The translations under genes and the position numbers were made by a program. Below are positions 47,831-56,351 of a stretch of DNA of 64,000 nt, in pieces. This stretch comes from Leisingera sp. ANG1 (GTDB lineage: Bacteria; Pseudomonadota; Alphaproteobacteria; Rhodobacterales; Rhodobacteraceae). Location of the stretch: the NCBI RefSeq assembly GCF_000203975.2, contig NZ_AFCF02000008.1, forward strand, positions 124,001-188,000. The letters run 5' to 3'. Each line of letters starts with the position of its first letter. The stretch's first letter is position 1. The notes under the pieces were generated by a model that ran no database searches, had not been told where the DNA came from, and saw nothing but the letters and a program-made list of their open reading frames with translations.

Positions 47831-48913
47831 TTACCGCACCTTCAGCGTCGCCAGACCGATCATTGCCAGGATCAGCGAGATGATCCAGAAGCGGATCACG
47901 ATCTGCGGCTCGGCCCAGCCCTTCTTCTCATAGTGGTGATGGATCGGCGCCATCAGAAACACCCGCCGTCCGGTGCGCTTGAAGTACAGGACCTGAATGA
48001 TCACCGACAGCGCCTCGACCACGAACAGCCCGCCGACGATGGCCAGCACCAGCTCGTGCTTGGTGGCAATGGCGATAGCGCCAAGCGCGCCGCCCAGGGC
48101 CAGCGAGCCGGTGTCGCCCATGAACACCGCCGCGGGCGGCGCGTTGTACCACAGGAAGCCAAGGCCGGCACCGAACAGTGCGGCACAGAAGATCAGGATC
48201 TCGCCGGTGCCAGGCACGTAATGCACGTCCAGATATTCGGTGAAGTCGACGCGGCCCACCGCATAGGCGATGACGCCCAGGGTGCCTGCCGCGATCATCA
48301 CCGGCATGATCGCCAGACCGTCCAGGCCATCTGTCAGGTTCACCGCATTAGCAGCACCGACGATGACGCAGATCGAGAACGGCACGTAGAAAATCCCAAG
48401 ATTGATCAGCGTGTCCTTGAACACCGGCAGCGCCAGATGGTTCTGCAAGGGCGCCGGGTGATAGGCCGCGGCCCAGACTGCCGCTATTACCGCAATCATG
48501 ATCCCCAGTGCCAGCCGGACCTTGCCGGGCACGCCCGCGGTGTTCTGCTTGGAGACCTTGGCGTAATCATCGGCAAAACCGATCAGGCCGTAGGCCAGCG
48601 TCACAAACAGCACCAGCCAGACAAAGGGATTGTCCCAGCGCGCCCACATCAGGGTTGCGGTCAGCAGCGCGCCCACCACCAGCAGGCCGCCCATGGTCGG
48701 GGTGCCTGCCTTGGAAAAATGCCCCTCCGGCCCGTCGTCGCGGATCGGCTGGCCCTTGCCCTGGCGCTTGCGCAGCACGTTGATCAGCGGCTTGCCGAAC
48801 AGGAAGCCAAAGATCAGCGCGGTCATGAAGGCGCCGCCTGCGCGGAATGTAATGTAGCGGAAGAGGTTGAAAACATCCCCCCCGTCCGACAAAGCGGTCA
48901 GCCAATAGAGCAT
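47831..48913 (-). CDS. mraY: Phospho-N-acetylmuramoyl-pentapeptide-transferase
   Basis: 360 residues, about ten transmembrane segments. Transfers phospho-MurNAc-pentapeptide to undecaprenyl phosphate (lipid I). Catalytic Asp pair in GFADDYAKV (115-116), the [10 protein letters not shown] segment (192-200) with the third Asp, and the C-terminal HHHYEKKGW loop (His cluster) are clear. It is 21 nt after the murF stop on the same strand and is the last gene of the upper dcw block. Confidence 0.97.
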   Translation of the reverse strand: MLYWLTALSDGGDVFNLFRYITFRAGGAFMTALIFGFLFGKPLINVLRKRQGKGQPIRDDGPEGHFSKAGTPTMGGLLVVGALLTATLMWARWDNPFVWLVLFVTLAYGLIGFADDYAKVSKQNTAGVPGKVRLALGIMIAVIAAVWAAAYHPAPLQNHLALPVFKDTLINLGIFYVPFSICVIVGAANAVNLTDGLDGLAIMPVMIAAGTLGVIAYAVGRVDFTEYLDVHYVPGTGEILIFCAALFGAGLGFLWYNAPPAAVFMGDTGSLALGGALGAIAIATKHELVLAIVGGLFVVEALSVIIQVLYFKRTGRRVFLMAPIHHHYEKKGWAEPQIVIRFWIISLILAMIGLATLKVR

Positions 48914-48934
48914 CTGAGCCCTTCCCTCGTTCTC

Positions 48935-50335
48935 TTATGCGTTTTCCTGTGTGGGGGTGGAGTGACCCATTTCGCGGATGCCGTCAACGATCTTGGCCAG
49001 CGCCATGCTGAGCGAGCCCTTGGCCAGCACGATGTCGCCGCCATGGATTTCGCCCGCCAGATCGGGCACCGCCTCGGCACTGGTTGCGTACCAGCCGCCG
49101 CGTTTTTCCTCCGGCAAGGCTTCGTGCAGCGCCTGCATCAGCGGGCCAATGCAGTGAATCCTGTCGATGCCCTGGACCGCGTCCAGATCCGCCAGCCCGG
49201 CGTGCAGCTGCACCTCCTGCGGCCCCAGTTCCTTCATGTCGCCGACATAGGCGATCCGCCGCCCCTGCCCCGGCGTCGCCGCCAGCACCGCCAGCGCCGC
49301 CGCCATTGAGGTCGGGTTGGCGTTGTAGCTGTCGTCCAGCAGGGTAATCGATCCGCTCTCCAGTTGGATCGCTTCGCGCACGCCGCGGCCCTTGACCGGC
49401 GACCACAGGGCGAGGCTTTCAACGGCTTTAGCCGGATCAGCGCCCAGAGCTTCGGCGCAGGCCAGCGCACCCAGCGCATTCATTGCGAAATGGGCGCCAA
49501 GCGATTGAATATGCAGCTCAACATCCCGGCCGTTTGCCGTGGCGCGGGCCACGGTCTCCTCGCCCTCTATCCCGGCGGAATGCAAGGTGTAGTCCGCAGC
49601 GCTCTCGCCAAACCAGCGGGCGGTCGCACCCAAACCAGCGGCCACGTCGTGCAGTACATGGGCCTCAGCAATATCGGCGTTCAAAACCGCGGTGCCGCCG
49701 GGCTCCAGCCCTTCCATGATCGCGGCCTTCTCAGCCGCGATGCCTTCGACGTTTTCAAAGGCCTCCAGATGAACGGCAGCAACCGTCGTCACCATCGCCA
49801 CATGCGGGCGCGCCTGCTTTGCCAGGGGCGCAATTTCGCCGGGGTGGTTCATGCCGATCTCGATCACCGCAAACTCGGTATCGCGCGGCATCCGCGCCAG
49901 CGTCAGCGGCACGCCCCAGTGGTTGTTGTAACTGGCAACGGCGGCATGGGTACGGCCCTGGTCCGACAGCATCCGCGCCAGCATTTCCTTGGTCGAGGTC
50001 TTGCCGACCGAGCCGGTCACCGCAACGACCTTGGCGTTCGTCCGTGCCCGCGACGCGCGGCCCAGGGCCTCTAGCCCCGCCTGCACATCGTCTACAATCA
50101 GCAGCGGCGCGTCCGCAGGCACCCCATCGGGAACGCGGGAGACCAGCGCAGCGCCTGCACCCTTTTCCAGCGCCTGCGCCACGAAATCATGGCCGTCGCG
50201 CGCGGCCTTCAGCGCCACGAACATATCGCCGGGTTCGATGGTGCGGGTGTCGATCGACAGGCCGGAAACAGACCAGTCGCCTTGCGCCTTCCCGCCAGTA
50301 GCAGCGGCGGCCTCAGATGCGGTCCAAAGGGTCAT
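48935..50335 (-). CDS. murF: UDP-N-acetylmuramoyl-tripeptide--D-alanyl-D-alanine ligase
   Basis: 466 residues. Adds D-Ala-D-Ala to give the UDP-MurNAc-pentapeptide. ATP loop GSVGKTSTKE (109-118), SYNNHWGVPLTLARM and EIGMNHPGEIAPL in the central domain, DDSYNANPTSMAAALAVL at the start of the C-terminal domain. Its start overlaps the murE stop by 4 nt (ATGA), so translation is coupled. Confidence 0.97.
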   Translation of the reverse strand: MTLWTASEAAAATGGKAQGDWSVSGLSIDTRTIEPGDMFVALKAARDGHDFVAQALEKGAGAALVSRVPDGVPADAPLLIVDDVQAGLEALGRASRARTNAKVVAVTGSVGKTSTKEMLARMLSDQGRTHAAVASYNNHWGVPLTLARMPRDTEFAVIEIGMNHPGEIAPLAKQARPHVAMVTTVAAVHLEAFENVEGIAAEKAAIMEGLEPGGTAVLNADIAEAHVLHDVAAGLGATARWFGESAADYTLHSAGIEGEETVARATANGRDVELHIQSLGAHFAMNALGALACAEALGADPAKAVESLALWSPVKGRGVREAIQLESGSITLLDDSYNANPTSMAAALAVLAATPGQGRRIAYVGDMKELGPQEVQLHAGLADLDAVQGIDRIHCIGPLMQALHEALPEEKRGGWYATSAEAVPDLAGEIHGGDIVLAKGSLSMALAKIVDGIREMGHSTPTQENA

Positions 50336-51819
50336 GCGATCCTCCCATCGAGCGCGGCCACGGCAATGCTGGCCTGCTCCACATCGTCAAACGGCAGCAC
50401 CGTGTCGCCCACGGTCTGGCCGGTCTCATGGCCCTTGCCGCAGACAATCAGCGCATCACCCGCCTGCAGCATGTCAGCGCCGCGCAGGATCGCCTCGGCA
50501 CGGTCACCGATCTCAATACAGTCGGGCGCGCCGCCTTTGACCGCAGCACGGATGATGGCCGGGTCCTCGCTGCGCGGGTTGTCGTCGGTGACGATCACCA
50601 CATCGGCATTGTCATGCGCCGCCTGCCCCATCAGCGGCCGTTTGGTGGTGTCGCGGTCGCCGCCAGCGCCGACGATGGCAATCAGCCGGCCCAGCACATG
50701 CGGCCGCAGCGCCTTGATGGCGCTGGCAACGGCATCAGGAGTGTGCGCGTAATCCACAAACACTGCAGAGCCATTGTCGCGCGATGCCGCCAGTTGCATC
50801 CGGCCGCGCACGGTGGTCAGATGCGGCAGGGTTTCAAACACCCGCTCCGGGTCCTCGCCGCCGGCAATCACCAGCCCGCAGGCCAAGAGCACGTTTTCCG
50901 CCTGGAAACCGCCGATGAGGTTCAGCCGCACCTGGTAGGGTTTGTCATGCCAGGAGAAGCGCACGTCCTGCCCGGTGCCGTCATAGCGCATCCCCATCAG
51001 GTTCAGATCGCCCAGGCCGCGGCCGACGCTGATCACCTCCTGCCCGCGGGCGGCGGCAACCGCGCGCATCTCGGCGCCGCGGGGATCGTTCATATTGATG
51101 ACCGCCACGCCCTCATCCGGCAGCACCCGGCGGAACAGGCCCGCCTTGGCGGCGAAATAGGCATCGAATGTCTCGTGATAGTCCAGGTGGTCCTGGGTGA
51201 AATTGGTGAAGCCGGCAGCCGCCAGCTGCACCCCGTCCAGGCGGCGCTGGTCGAGCCCGTGCGAGGACGCCTCCATTGCCGCATGGGTCACGCCTGCCGC
51301 CGCGGCCTCAGCCAGCGCGCGGTGCAGGGTGACCGGCTCCGGTGTGGTATGGGCCAGCGGGTAGCTCCAGGCACCTTCGATGCCGGTGGTGCCCATGTTG
51401 ACAGCCTCATGGCCCAGCTCAGACCAGATCTGGCGCACGAATGTCGCCACGGAGGTTTTGCCGTTGGTGCCGGTCACCGCGACCACGGTTTGCGGCTGGC
51501 CGCCGAACCACAAGGCGGCGGCATAGGCCAGGGTCTGGCGCGGATCCTCAACCACCACCAGCGCGGCGTGGCTTTCGTCCAATACCTTGGCGGCGATTTC
51601 TGCCCCTGCGGCATCGGTCAGGATGGCGGTTGCCCCCTTATCCAATGCGCCGGGAATGAACTTGGCGCCATGCACCTGGCTGCCCGGCAGCGCGGCAAAC
51701 AGGAACCCCTCGCGCACCTCGCGGCTGTCCACCGCCAGTCCGGAAATCTGCGGGTCAGCGCCGCCGCGGGCAGTGAGCCCCAATTGGCTCAGGGGCTGGT
51801 CTGGTCTGCTGCTGCTCAT
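50332..51819 (-). CDS. murE: UDP-N-acetylmuramoyl-L-alanyl-D-glutamate--2,6-diaminopimelate ligase
   Basis: 495 residues. ATP loop TGTNGKTSV (117-125), the DHLDYHETFDAYFAAKAGLF segment, and the DNPR motif (VTDDNPRSEDPA) that marks selection of meso-diaminopimelate rather than lysine. So the peptidoglycan here is meso-DAP type. Chosen start ATG 51819; an in-frame GTG at 51831 is possible. It starts 17 nt after the ftsI stop. Confidence 0.97.
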   Translation of the reverse strand: MSSSRPDQPLSQLGLTARGGADPQISGLAVDSREVREGFLFAALPGSQVHGAKFIPGALDKGATAILTDAAGAEIAAKVLDESHAALVVVEDPRQTLAYAAALWFGGQPQTVVAVTGTNGKTSVATFVRQIWSELGHEAVNMGTTGIEGAWSYPLAHTTPEPVTLHRALAEAAAAGVTHAAMEASSHGLDQRRLDGVQLAAAGFTNFTQDHLDYHETFDAYFAAKAGLFRRVLPDEGVAVINMNDPRGAEMRAVAAARGQEVISVGRGLGDLNLMGMRYDGTGQDVRFSWHDKPYQVRLNLIGGFQAENVLLACGLVIAGGEDPERVFETLPHLTTVRGRMQLAASRDNGSAVFVDYAHTPDAVASAIKALRPHVLGRLIAIVGAGGDRDTTKRPLMGQAAHDNADVVIVTDDNPRSEDPAIIRAAVKGGAPDCIEIGDRAEAILRGADMLQAGDALIVCGKGHETGQTVGDTVLPFDDVEQASIAVAALDGRIA

Positions 51820-51836
51820 GGCGGCCCTCACCTGTG

Positions 51837-53621
51837 TCAGTTCGAGGTGAGGGTTATACCAGTCACCTCTGCGGGTTCAACTTGCGGACGCAGCCCCAGG
51901 AGCGGCGCGACGCGGCCGATCATCTCAGCCGCCACCGGGGTGGCGGTCCAGCCTGCGGTCCGGCGCTCCTCGCCGTGGGCAATAATCGAGGGCTCGTCCA
52001 GCGTTACGATCAGCACGTATTTCGGGTCATGTGCCGGGAAAATAGAGGCAAAAGTAGCGATCACCTTGTCATCATAATAGCCGCCGCGGGGTTTGGGCTT
52101 GTCGGCGGTGCCGGTCTTGCCGCCGACCTGATAGCCTTCAACTTCAGCAAAAGAGGCGGTGCCTTCGCTGACCACCTTGCGCAACATCTTGCGCGCGGCC
52201 CTGGCAGATGCCTCGCTCATCACCCGCTGGCCCAGCTGCGGCGCGGTCTGCTTCAGAATCGTCGGCGCCACGTAACGGCCACCATTGGCCACCGCCGCAT
52301 AGCCCGCTGCCAGATGCATCGGCGTGGTGGAGATGCCGTGGCCGTAGGAGATGGTCATCGCCGACAGCTCCGACCAGTTGGCGGGCAAGAGCGGCTTGCC
52401 GCCGGCAGCCTCGGAAATCTCGAACGGCGTCGGCTCCAGCATTCCCATCGTTTCCAGGAAGCTTTTCTGCCGCTCCACCCCGATCTGCTGCGCCAGCCGC
52501 GCGGTGCCGATGTTGGAGGATTTGACGATGATCTTGGTCACCGACATTTCGTTTCCGTAGTTGCGGAAATCGCGGATCGCAAAGCGGCCCCAGCGCAGCG
52601 GCCCGCGGGTGTCGATCACGGTGTCGGCGTTGACCAGGCCGAGGTCCATCGCCTGGGCGGCGGTGAAGATCTTGAAGGTGGAGCCCAGTTCATACACGCC
52701 CTGCACCGCGCGGTTGAACAGCGGGCTGTCGGAGGGGTCAAAACCGGAGGTGGGCGGGCGCGGACGGTCGTTGGGGTCGAAATCCGGGAAGGAGACCACC
52801 GAGATCACTTCGCCTGTGTGAGCGTCCATCAGGATCGAGGTGGCTCCTTTGGCGTTCATCAGCTTCATGCCGCCATAAAGCACCTGCTCCGCCGCCGCCT
52901 GCACGGTGAGGTCCAGCGACAGCTGCAGCGGTTTGCCCGCATTGGCCGGGTCGCGCAGGTAGTCGTCGAACTGGCGTTCGACACCGGCAACGCCGATCAC
53001 CTCAGCCGCGTTCACGCCTTCCTTGCCGAACCCGGCCCCGCCCAGCACATGCGCGGCCAGACTGCCGTTGGGATACAGGCGCATTTCGCGGGGGCCGAAC
53101 ATCAGGCCGGGATCGCCGATATCATGCACCGCCTGGAGCTGCTCTGGGCTGATTTTCTTCTTCACCCACAGGAACTTGCGCTTGCCGGTGAAGTCCTTGA
53201 TCAGGCGCTCGCGGTCGAGGTCAGGGAAGATCTCGACCAGTTTCTCAGCCGCCCCCACCGGGTCAATCATCTGCGGCGGCTGGGCGTAAAGGGAATGGGT
53301 TTCGAAATTGGTGGCCAGCAGGCTGCCGTTGCGGTCAACGATATCGGCGCGCTGCGCGGCGATGGCGGCGCCGGGGACGCTGGCAACGGGCTCGGCCGGT
53401 TCCGACACTGCGGTCATGCCCATGCGGGCGATGATCGCCCCGAAGGCGCAAACAAAGAACAACCCCAGCACCAGAAGCCGCCCCTCGGCGCGCTGGCGGG
53501 CCTGCACCTGCATTTCCTGATGGCGCAGGCTGATGTTTTCCTCTTCGATCACATCCGGGTTTTCGCCGCTTGCGCGGGCGTGGAGGATGCGGGCCAGCGG
53601 GCGGAGCGGTGTGCGGATCAT
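51837..53621 (-). CDS. ftsI: Peptidoglycan D,D-transpeptidase FtsI (PBP3)
   Basis: 594 residues. Cross-links septal peptidoglycan. One N-terminal membrane anchor (about 48-70), then the PBP dimerisation domain and the transpeptidase domain with its three motifs: S314-T-F-K317 (ELGSTFKIF), S-S-N (368-370), and K-T-G-T (502-505). Overlaps the ftsL stop by 4 nt, so translation is coupled. Confidence 0.97.
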   Translation of the reverse strand: MIRTPLRPLARILHARASGENPDVIEEENISLRHQEMQVQARQRAEGRLLVLGLFFVCAFGAIIARMGMTAVSEPAEPVASVPGAAIAAQRADIVDRNGSLLATNFETHSLYAQPPQMIDPVGAAEKLVEIFPDLDRERLIKDFTGKRKFLWVKKKISPEQLQAVHDIGDPGLMFGPREMRLYPNGSLAAHVLGGAGFGKEGVNAAEVIGVAGVERQFDDYLRDPANAGKPLQLSLDLTVQAAAEQVLYGGMKLMNAKGATSILMDAHTGEVISVVSFPDFDPNDRPRPPTSGFDPSDSPLFNRAVQGVYELGSTFKIFTAAQAMDLGLVNADTVIDTRGPLRWGRFAIRDFRNYGNEMSVTKIIVKSSNIGTARLAQQIGVERQKSFLETMGMLEPTPFEISEAAGGKPLLPANWSELSAMTISYGHGISTTPMHLAAGYAAVANGGRYVAPTILKQTAPQLGQRVMSEASARAARKMLRKVVSEGTASFAEVEGYQVGGKTGTADKPKPRGGYYDDKVIATFASIFPAHDPKYVLIVTLDEPSIIAHGEERRTAGWTATPVAAEMIGRVAPLLGLRPQVEPAEVTGITLTSN

Positions 53622-53968
53622 GGCTGGCTCCCTGCGTTCAGGCCGGAAACTTCAACCTCGTTGGTGATCTCCAGCACCGGCGGCGCCGGGTAGGAGACCT
53701 CATCCACGCGGCCGAACTGATCCGGGCGCAGCGGCAAAAGGCCAAGGCTGTCAAAGTTGATGTCCGCAAGGTCGCGCAGACGCTGCGGGCGGTTCAGGTA
53801 GGCCCATTCCGCGCGCAGCACGCTGAGGCGCACCTGGGCGGCGCCGATCTGGCGCTGCAACGCGCGGGTGTCTTTCAGCACCTGCTGAGTGGCGTAATTT
53901 TCGCGGTAGGCCCAGAAGGCGAGGCCGAAGACGGCCAGGCAGGTAGCGGCATACAGCAAAGTCTTCAT
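53618..53968 (-). CDS. ftsL: Cell division protein FtsL
   Basis: 116 residues: short cytoplasmic end, one transmembrane segment (about 4-20, [18 protein letters not shown]), then a coiled-coil with heptads (about 27-62, [29 protein letters not shown]) and the [14 protein letters not shown] helix common to alphaproteobacterial FtsL. Low sequence conservation but unmistakable by position and form between rsmH and ftsI. It forms the FtsQLB complex. 4-nt overlaps on both sides. Confidence 0.9.
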   Translation of the reverse strand: MKTLLYAATCLAVFGLAFWAYRENYATQQVLKDTRALQRQIGAAQVRLSVLRAEWAYLNRPQRLRDLADINFDSLGLLPLRPDQFGRVDEVSYPAPPVLEITNEVEVSGLNAGSQP

Positions 53969-54957
53969 TTGCGCGCCTCTTTCAGCTGCGGCATTCCAAG
54001 TTCCTTGGCCGTGATTGGCCCCGGTGCGGCGTCCGTCCGGCGTCCGACCCGCAGGCGGGCGGAGCGGGAGCGCGGGTTTTCGGCCAACTCCTGATCGTCC
54101 GGGCCCACGGCCTTGCGGGTGACCAGTTCGAATTGTGAGGGTGTTTCCGCCTGTTCCGGCGCGTAGCGATTGGCGCGGCCGGTTTTGCCTGCGCGGTGCT
54201 GGAAGAAGCGTTTGACCATGCGGTCCTCGACCGAGTGGAAGGTCACAACCGCCAGCAGCCCGCCGGGCTTCAGCGCCCGTTCAGCGGCCAGAAGGCCCTC
54301 GAACAGCTCGTCATATTCGGCGTTCACCGCGATGCGCAGGCCCTGGAAGCTGCGGGTCGCCGGGTGCGACTGGCCGGGCTTGGGGCGCGGCAGGCAACTC
54401 TCGATGATGCCCGCAAGGCGCAGGGTGGTGGTGATGGGTTCAATCGCGCGCTCTTTGACAATCGCCTTGGCGATGCGGCGGCTGGCGCGTTCCTCACCGT
54501 AGTGGAACAGGATGTCGGCGATCTGCGCTTCGTCCAGCTCGGCAATCAGGTCCGCGGCGGAGGGGCCGGACTGCGACATCCGCATATCCAGCGGGCCGTC
54601 TTTCATGAAGGAGAAGCCGCGCTCGGCCAGGTCCAGCTGCATAGAGGAGACGCCAAGGTCCAGCACCACGCCGTCGAGGTCCTGGGCGTATTCATCCATG
54701 CGGGAAAAGACACCGGGCTGCAGGATCAGGCGGTCGCCGTACTCCCCCGCCCAGGGTTTTGCCAGTTCAAAGGCCAGCGGGTCGCGGTCAACGCCGATCA
54801 CCTGCTCAGCACCGGCCTCCAAGAGGCCGCGGGTATAGCCGCCTGCCCCGAAGGTGCCATCAAGCCAGCGGCCCGACACCGGCGCCACGGCTGCAAGCAG
54901 CGGGCGGAGAAGAACCGGGATGTGGGGACCATTGGCAGCTGTTTGGTCCTGGGTCAT
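53965..54957 (-). CDS. rsmH: 16S rRNA m4C1402 methyltransferase
   Basis: 330 residues, formerly MraW. SAM-binding motif I is [18 protein letters not shown], then [15 protein letters not shown]; the [33 protein letters not shown] segment is the RsmH signature. It methylates N4 of C1402 in 16S rRNA. mraZ ends 3 nt upstream and ftsL overlaps by 4 nt. Confidence 0.97.
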   Translation of the reverse strand: MTQDQTAANGPHIPVLLRPLLAAVAPVSGRWLDGTFGAGGYTRGLLEAGAEQVIGVDRDPLAFELAKPWAGEYGDRLILQPGVFSRMDEYAQDLDGVVLDLGVSSMQLDLAERGFSFMKDGPLDMRMSQSGPSAADLIAELDEAQIADILFHYGEERASRRIAKAIVKERAIEPITTTLRLAGIIESCLPRPKPGQSHPATRSFQGLRIAVNAEYDELFEGLLAAERALKPGGLLAVVTFHSVEDRMVKRFFQHRAGKTGRANRYAPEQAETPSQFELVTRKAVGPDDQELAENPRSRSARLRVGRRTDAAPGPITAKELGMPQLKEARK

Positions 54958-54960
54958 GTC

Positions 54961-55464
54961 TTAAGCGCCCCCGGCGCCGTCTAGGAATTCCATTGGATCG
55001 AAACCTTCTGGCAGGTCGTCCATCCATTCTTCGGCCTGGGCCAGTTCCTCTGCCTCGTAGGTTTCCGGCTTCCAGATCTGGAAGGTGTCGCCTGCGGCGA
55101 TAAAGAAGGCCTCTGCCTCAAGGTCGATTTTCTGGCGCAGCTTGGCCGGCAGAACCAGGCGGCCGGTCTCATCCACGTTGGTCGGGAACGACTGACCGTG
55201 GAACATGCGCTGCAGCATCTTGCGCTGCATCGAGCCGCGCGGGAGCTGGTCGATCTTGGCGTCGACCTCCTCGATCGCCTCTATAGTATAGCATTCCAGG
55301 AAGTTGCGGCGCTGGTCGCCGTAGACGATCACCAGTTCGGGGTTCTGGCCGGGCTGCCAATTGGGGTCAGCGGCCTCCAGCACACGGCGAAAGGAGGCAG
55401 GAATTGACACCCGCCCCTTTGTATCCACCTTGTGGTGGCTTTCGCCTCTGAACCTGCGGCCCAA
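54961..55464 (-). CDS. mraZ: Transcriptional regulator MraZ
   Basis: 167 residues with two AbrB-type (SpoVT/MraZ) swapped-hairpin domains: RFRGESHHKVDTKGRVSIPASFR (first) and PTNVDETGRLVLPAKLRQK (second), each with the DxxGR core. MraZ represses the dcw operon in E. coli by binding TGGGN repeats. The start is TTG at 55464 with AAGGA 7 nt upstream (LGRRFRG matches family starts). The leader upstream carries a terminator-like stem and two groups of MraZ boxes. Confidence 0.95.
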   Translation of the reverse strand: MGRRFRGESHHKVDTKGRVSIPASFRRVLEAADPNWQPGQNPELVIVYGDQRRNFLECYTIEAIEEVDAKIDQLPRGSMQRKMLQRMFHGQSFPTNVDETGRLVLPAKLRQKIDLEAEAFFIAAGDTFQIWKPETYEAEELAQAEEWMDDLPEGFDPMEFLDGAGGA

Positions 55465-55513
55465 TTTCCCGTCCTTTTCGCGCGTCCCTCGCGTTAATCC
55501 GTCCCCCAGAATG

Positions 55514-55553
55514 AAAAGGGGCGGGTTGATCTGCTGCCACTGATCAACCCGCC
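55514..55553 (-). terminator. Terminator/attenuator in the mraZ leader
   Basis: Perfect 12-bp stem (GGCGGGTTGATC / GATCAACCCGCC, 55520-55531 and 55542-55553) followed on the minus strand by CCTTTTC. It stands 50 nt before the mraZ start. In the mraZ leader of Rhodobacter sphaeroides a Rho-independent terminator ends the sRNA UpsM; this is the likely equivalent. Confidence 0.8.
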
Positions 55554-55870
55554 GCCTTGGCCCGCTTTGCGGGATGTCCGACTGCACGCGCCACCTGGGG
55601 GGATGTCTGCTCGCCCGCGCGCCGGATCTCTTGGTTCGATGAAAGCGAAGGCCTGTATGAAACCTGCTTGTTTTGTTTTTGGCTCTGGGGTCGTTTGGCG
55701 CCCCGTCCCTCGTCTCATCCGATGAACTAGGGATACTATGGGAATTGATGGTCCCGCAACTGTTTTCTGCGGGAAATCGCCGAAGCCTTGACAAGGAATC
55801 CGCAGATTCGGGCAAGATTCGCAGTCAAATTAGGGCAAAATTCGGAACCACTAGTGAGTAAACTCAGCGC
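55514..55870 (-). ncRNA. upsM: UpsM-like leader sRNA of the dcw operon
   Basis: Long untranslated mraZ leader of roughly 400 nt, from a predicted start near 55870 to the terminator at 55514-55553. An sRNA of this kind, UpsM, is described from the mraZ 5' leader in Rhodobacter sphaeroides. Within it are a stem CCCGCA..TGCGGG (near 55753-55773) and other short stems. Boundaries and existence as a stable RNA are inferred, not shown. Confidence 0.55.
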
Positions 55871-55876
55871 AAACAC

Positions 55877-55904
55877 TAGATATAGACACAGATTGCAGAG
55901 GCAA
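55877..55904 (-). promoter_or_regulatory. Predicted dcw (mraZ) promoter
   Basis: On the minus strand: TTGCCT (-35, 55899-55904), 16-nt spacer, TATCTA (-10, 55877-55882), giving a start near 55870. It is directly beside the four-box MraZ operator. Confidence 0.5.
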
Positions 55905-55910
55905 CTTTTT

Positions 55911-55942
55911 TCCCATAGTTTCCCGCGATTCCACAGATCCCG
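55911..55942 (-). promoter_or_regulatory. Proximal MraZ operator: four GGGA/TGGA-type boxes
   Basis: On the minus strand, boxes CGGGA, TGGAA, CGGGA and TGGGA lie 8-10 bp apart, the last ending 7 bp before the -35. MraZ of E. coli binds repeated TGGGN with 10-bp spacing, so this is a canonical-style operator. Confidence 0.7.
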
Positions 55943-56076
55943 CGCTCACGAATTTGAATGTTCCCGATACGTTCTCGCCCAGCAATCAGAAACAGCGCTA
56001 AAAACGCCCTGCATAAGCGTTTCAACACTGAGTGATTCGCAACTTCAAGGGGTGCATTGCAGGGAAAGGGCCATGA

Positions 56077-56216
56077 TTTCCCATGCTGCCCATGATTTCC
56101 CGCAGTTCCCGTGATTTCCCATCAGTCCCACGCTTTCCCAGCGGTCCCATAAGTTCCCGCCCGGCGCAGCATGTGCCATGCAGTCCCATTTCCGGCGGGC
56201 AATCCCATTTGCGCCC
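56077..56216 (-). repeat. Distal MraZ-box array: nine regular boxes plus three upstream
   Basis: On the plus strand CCC triplets start at 56080, 56089, 56099, 56108, 56118, 56127, 56137, 56146 and 56156: spacing 9,10,9,10,9,10,9,10. Read on the minus strand each is TGGGA, CGGGA or (once) TGGGC, the MraZ box. Further boxes start at 56185, 56204 and 56214, with decayed positions (CC near 56176 and 56193) keeping the rhythm. The first part is a 19-bp tandem unit with two boxes, copied four times. No gene lies in it. Confidence 0.75.
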
Positions 56217-56289
56217 AAAGCAACAGAATACTCCGCCCCCGCTGTGCTCTGCGCGCAGGCAACCAATGGTTCACCCCCGTCATGCTAAT

Positions 56290-56310
56290 GGCCCGCCAAA
56301 ACGGCGGGCC
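56290..56310 (-). terminator. Hairpin after mrp
   Basis: GGCCCGCC/GGCGGGCC 8-bp stem with AAAAC loop, 42 nt after the mrp stop. No clear T-run on the minus strand, so it may be Rho-assisted or mRNA protection. Confidence 0.45.
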
Positions 56311-56351
56311 TGTCAGAAAAGTCTCTCAATTTTTGGGAGCGGACCGGCGCC

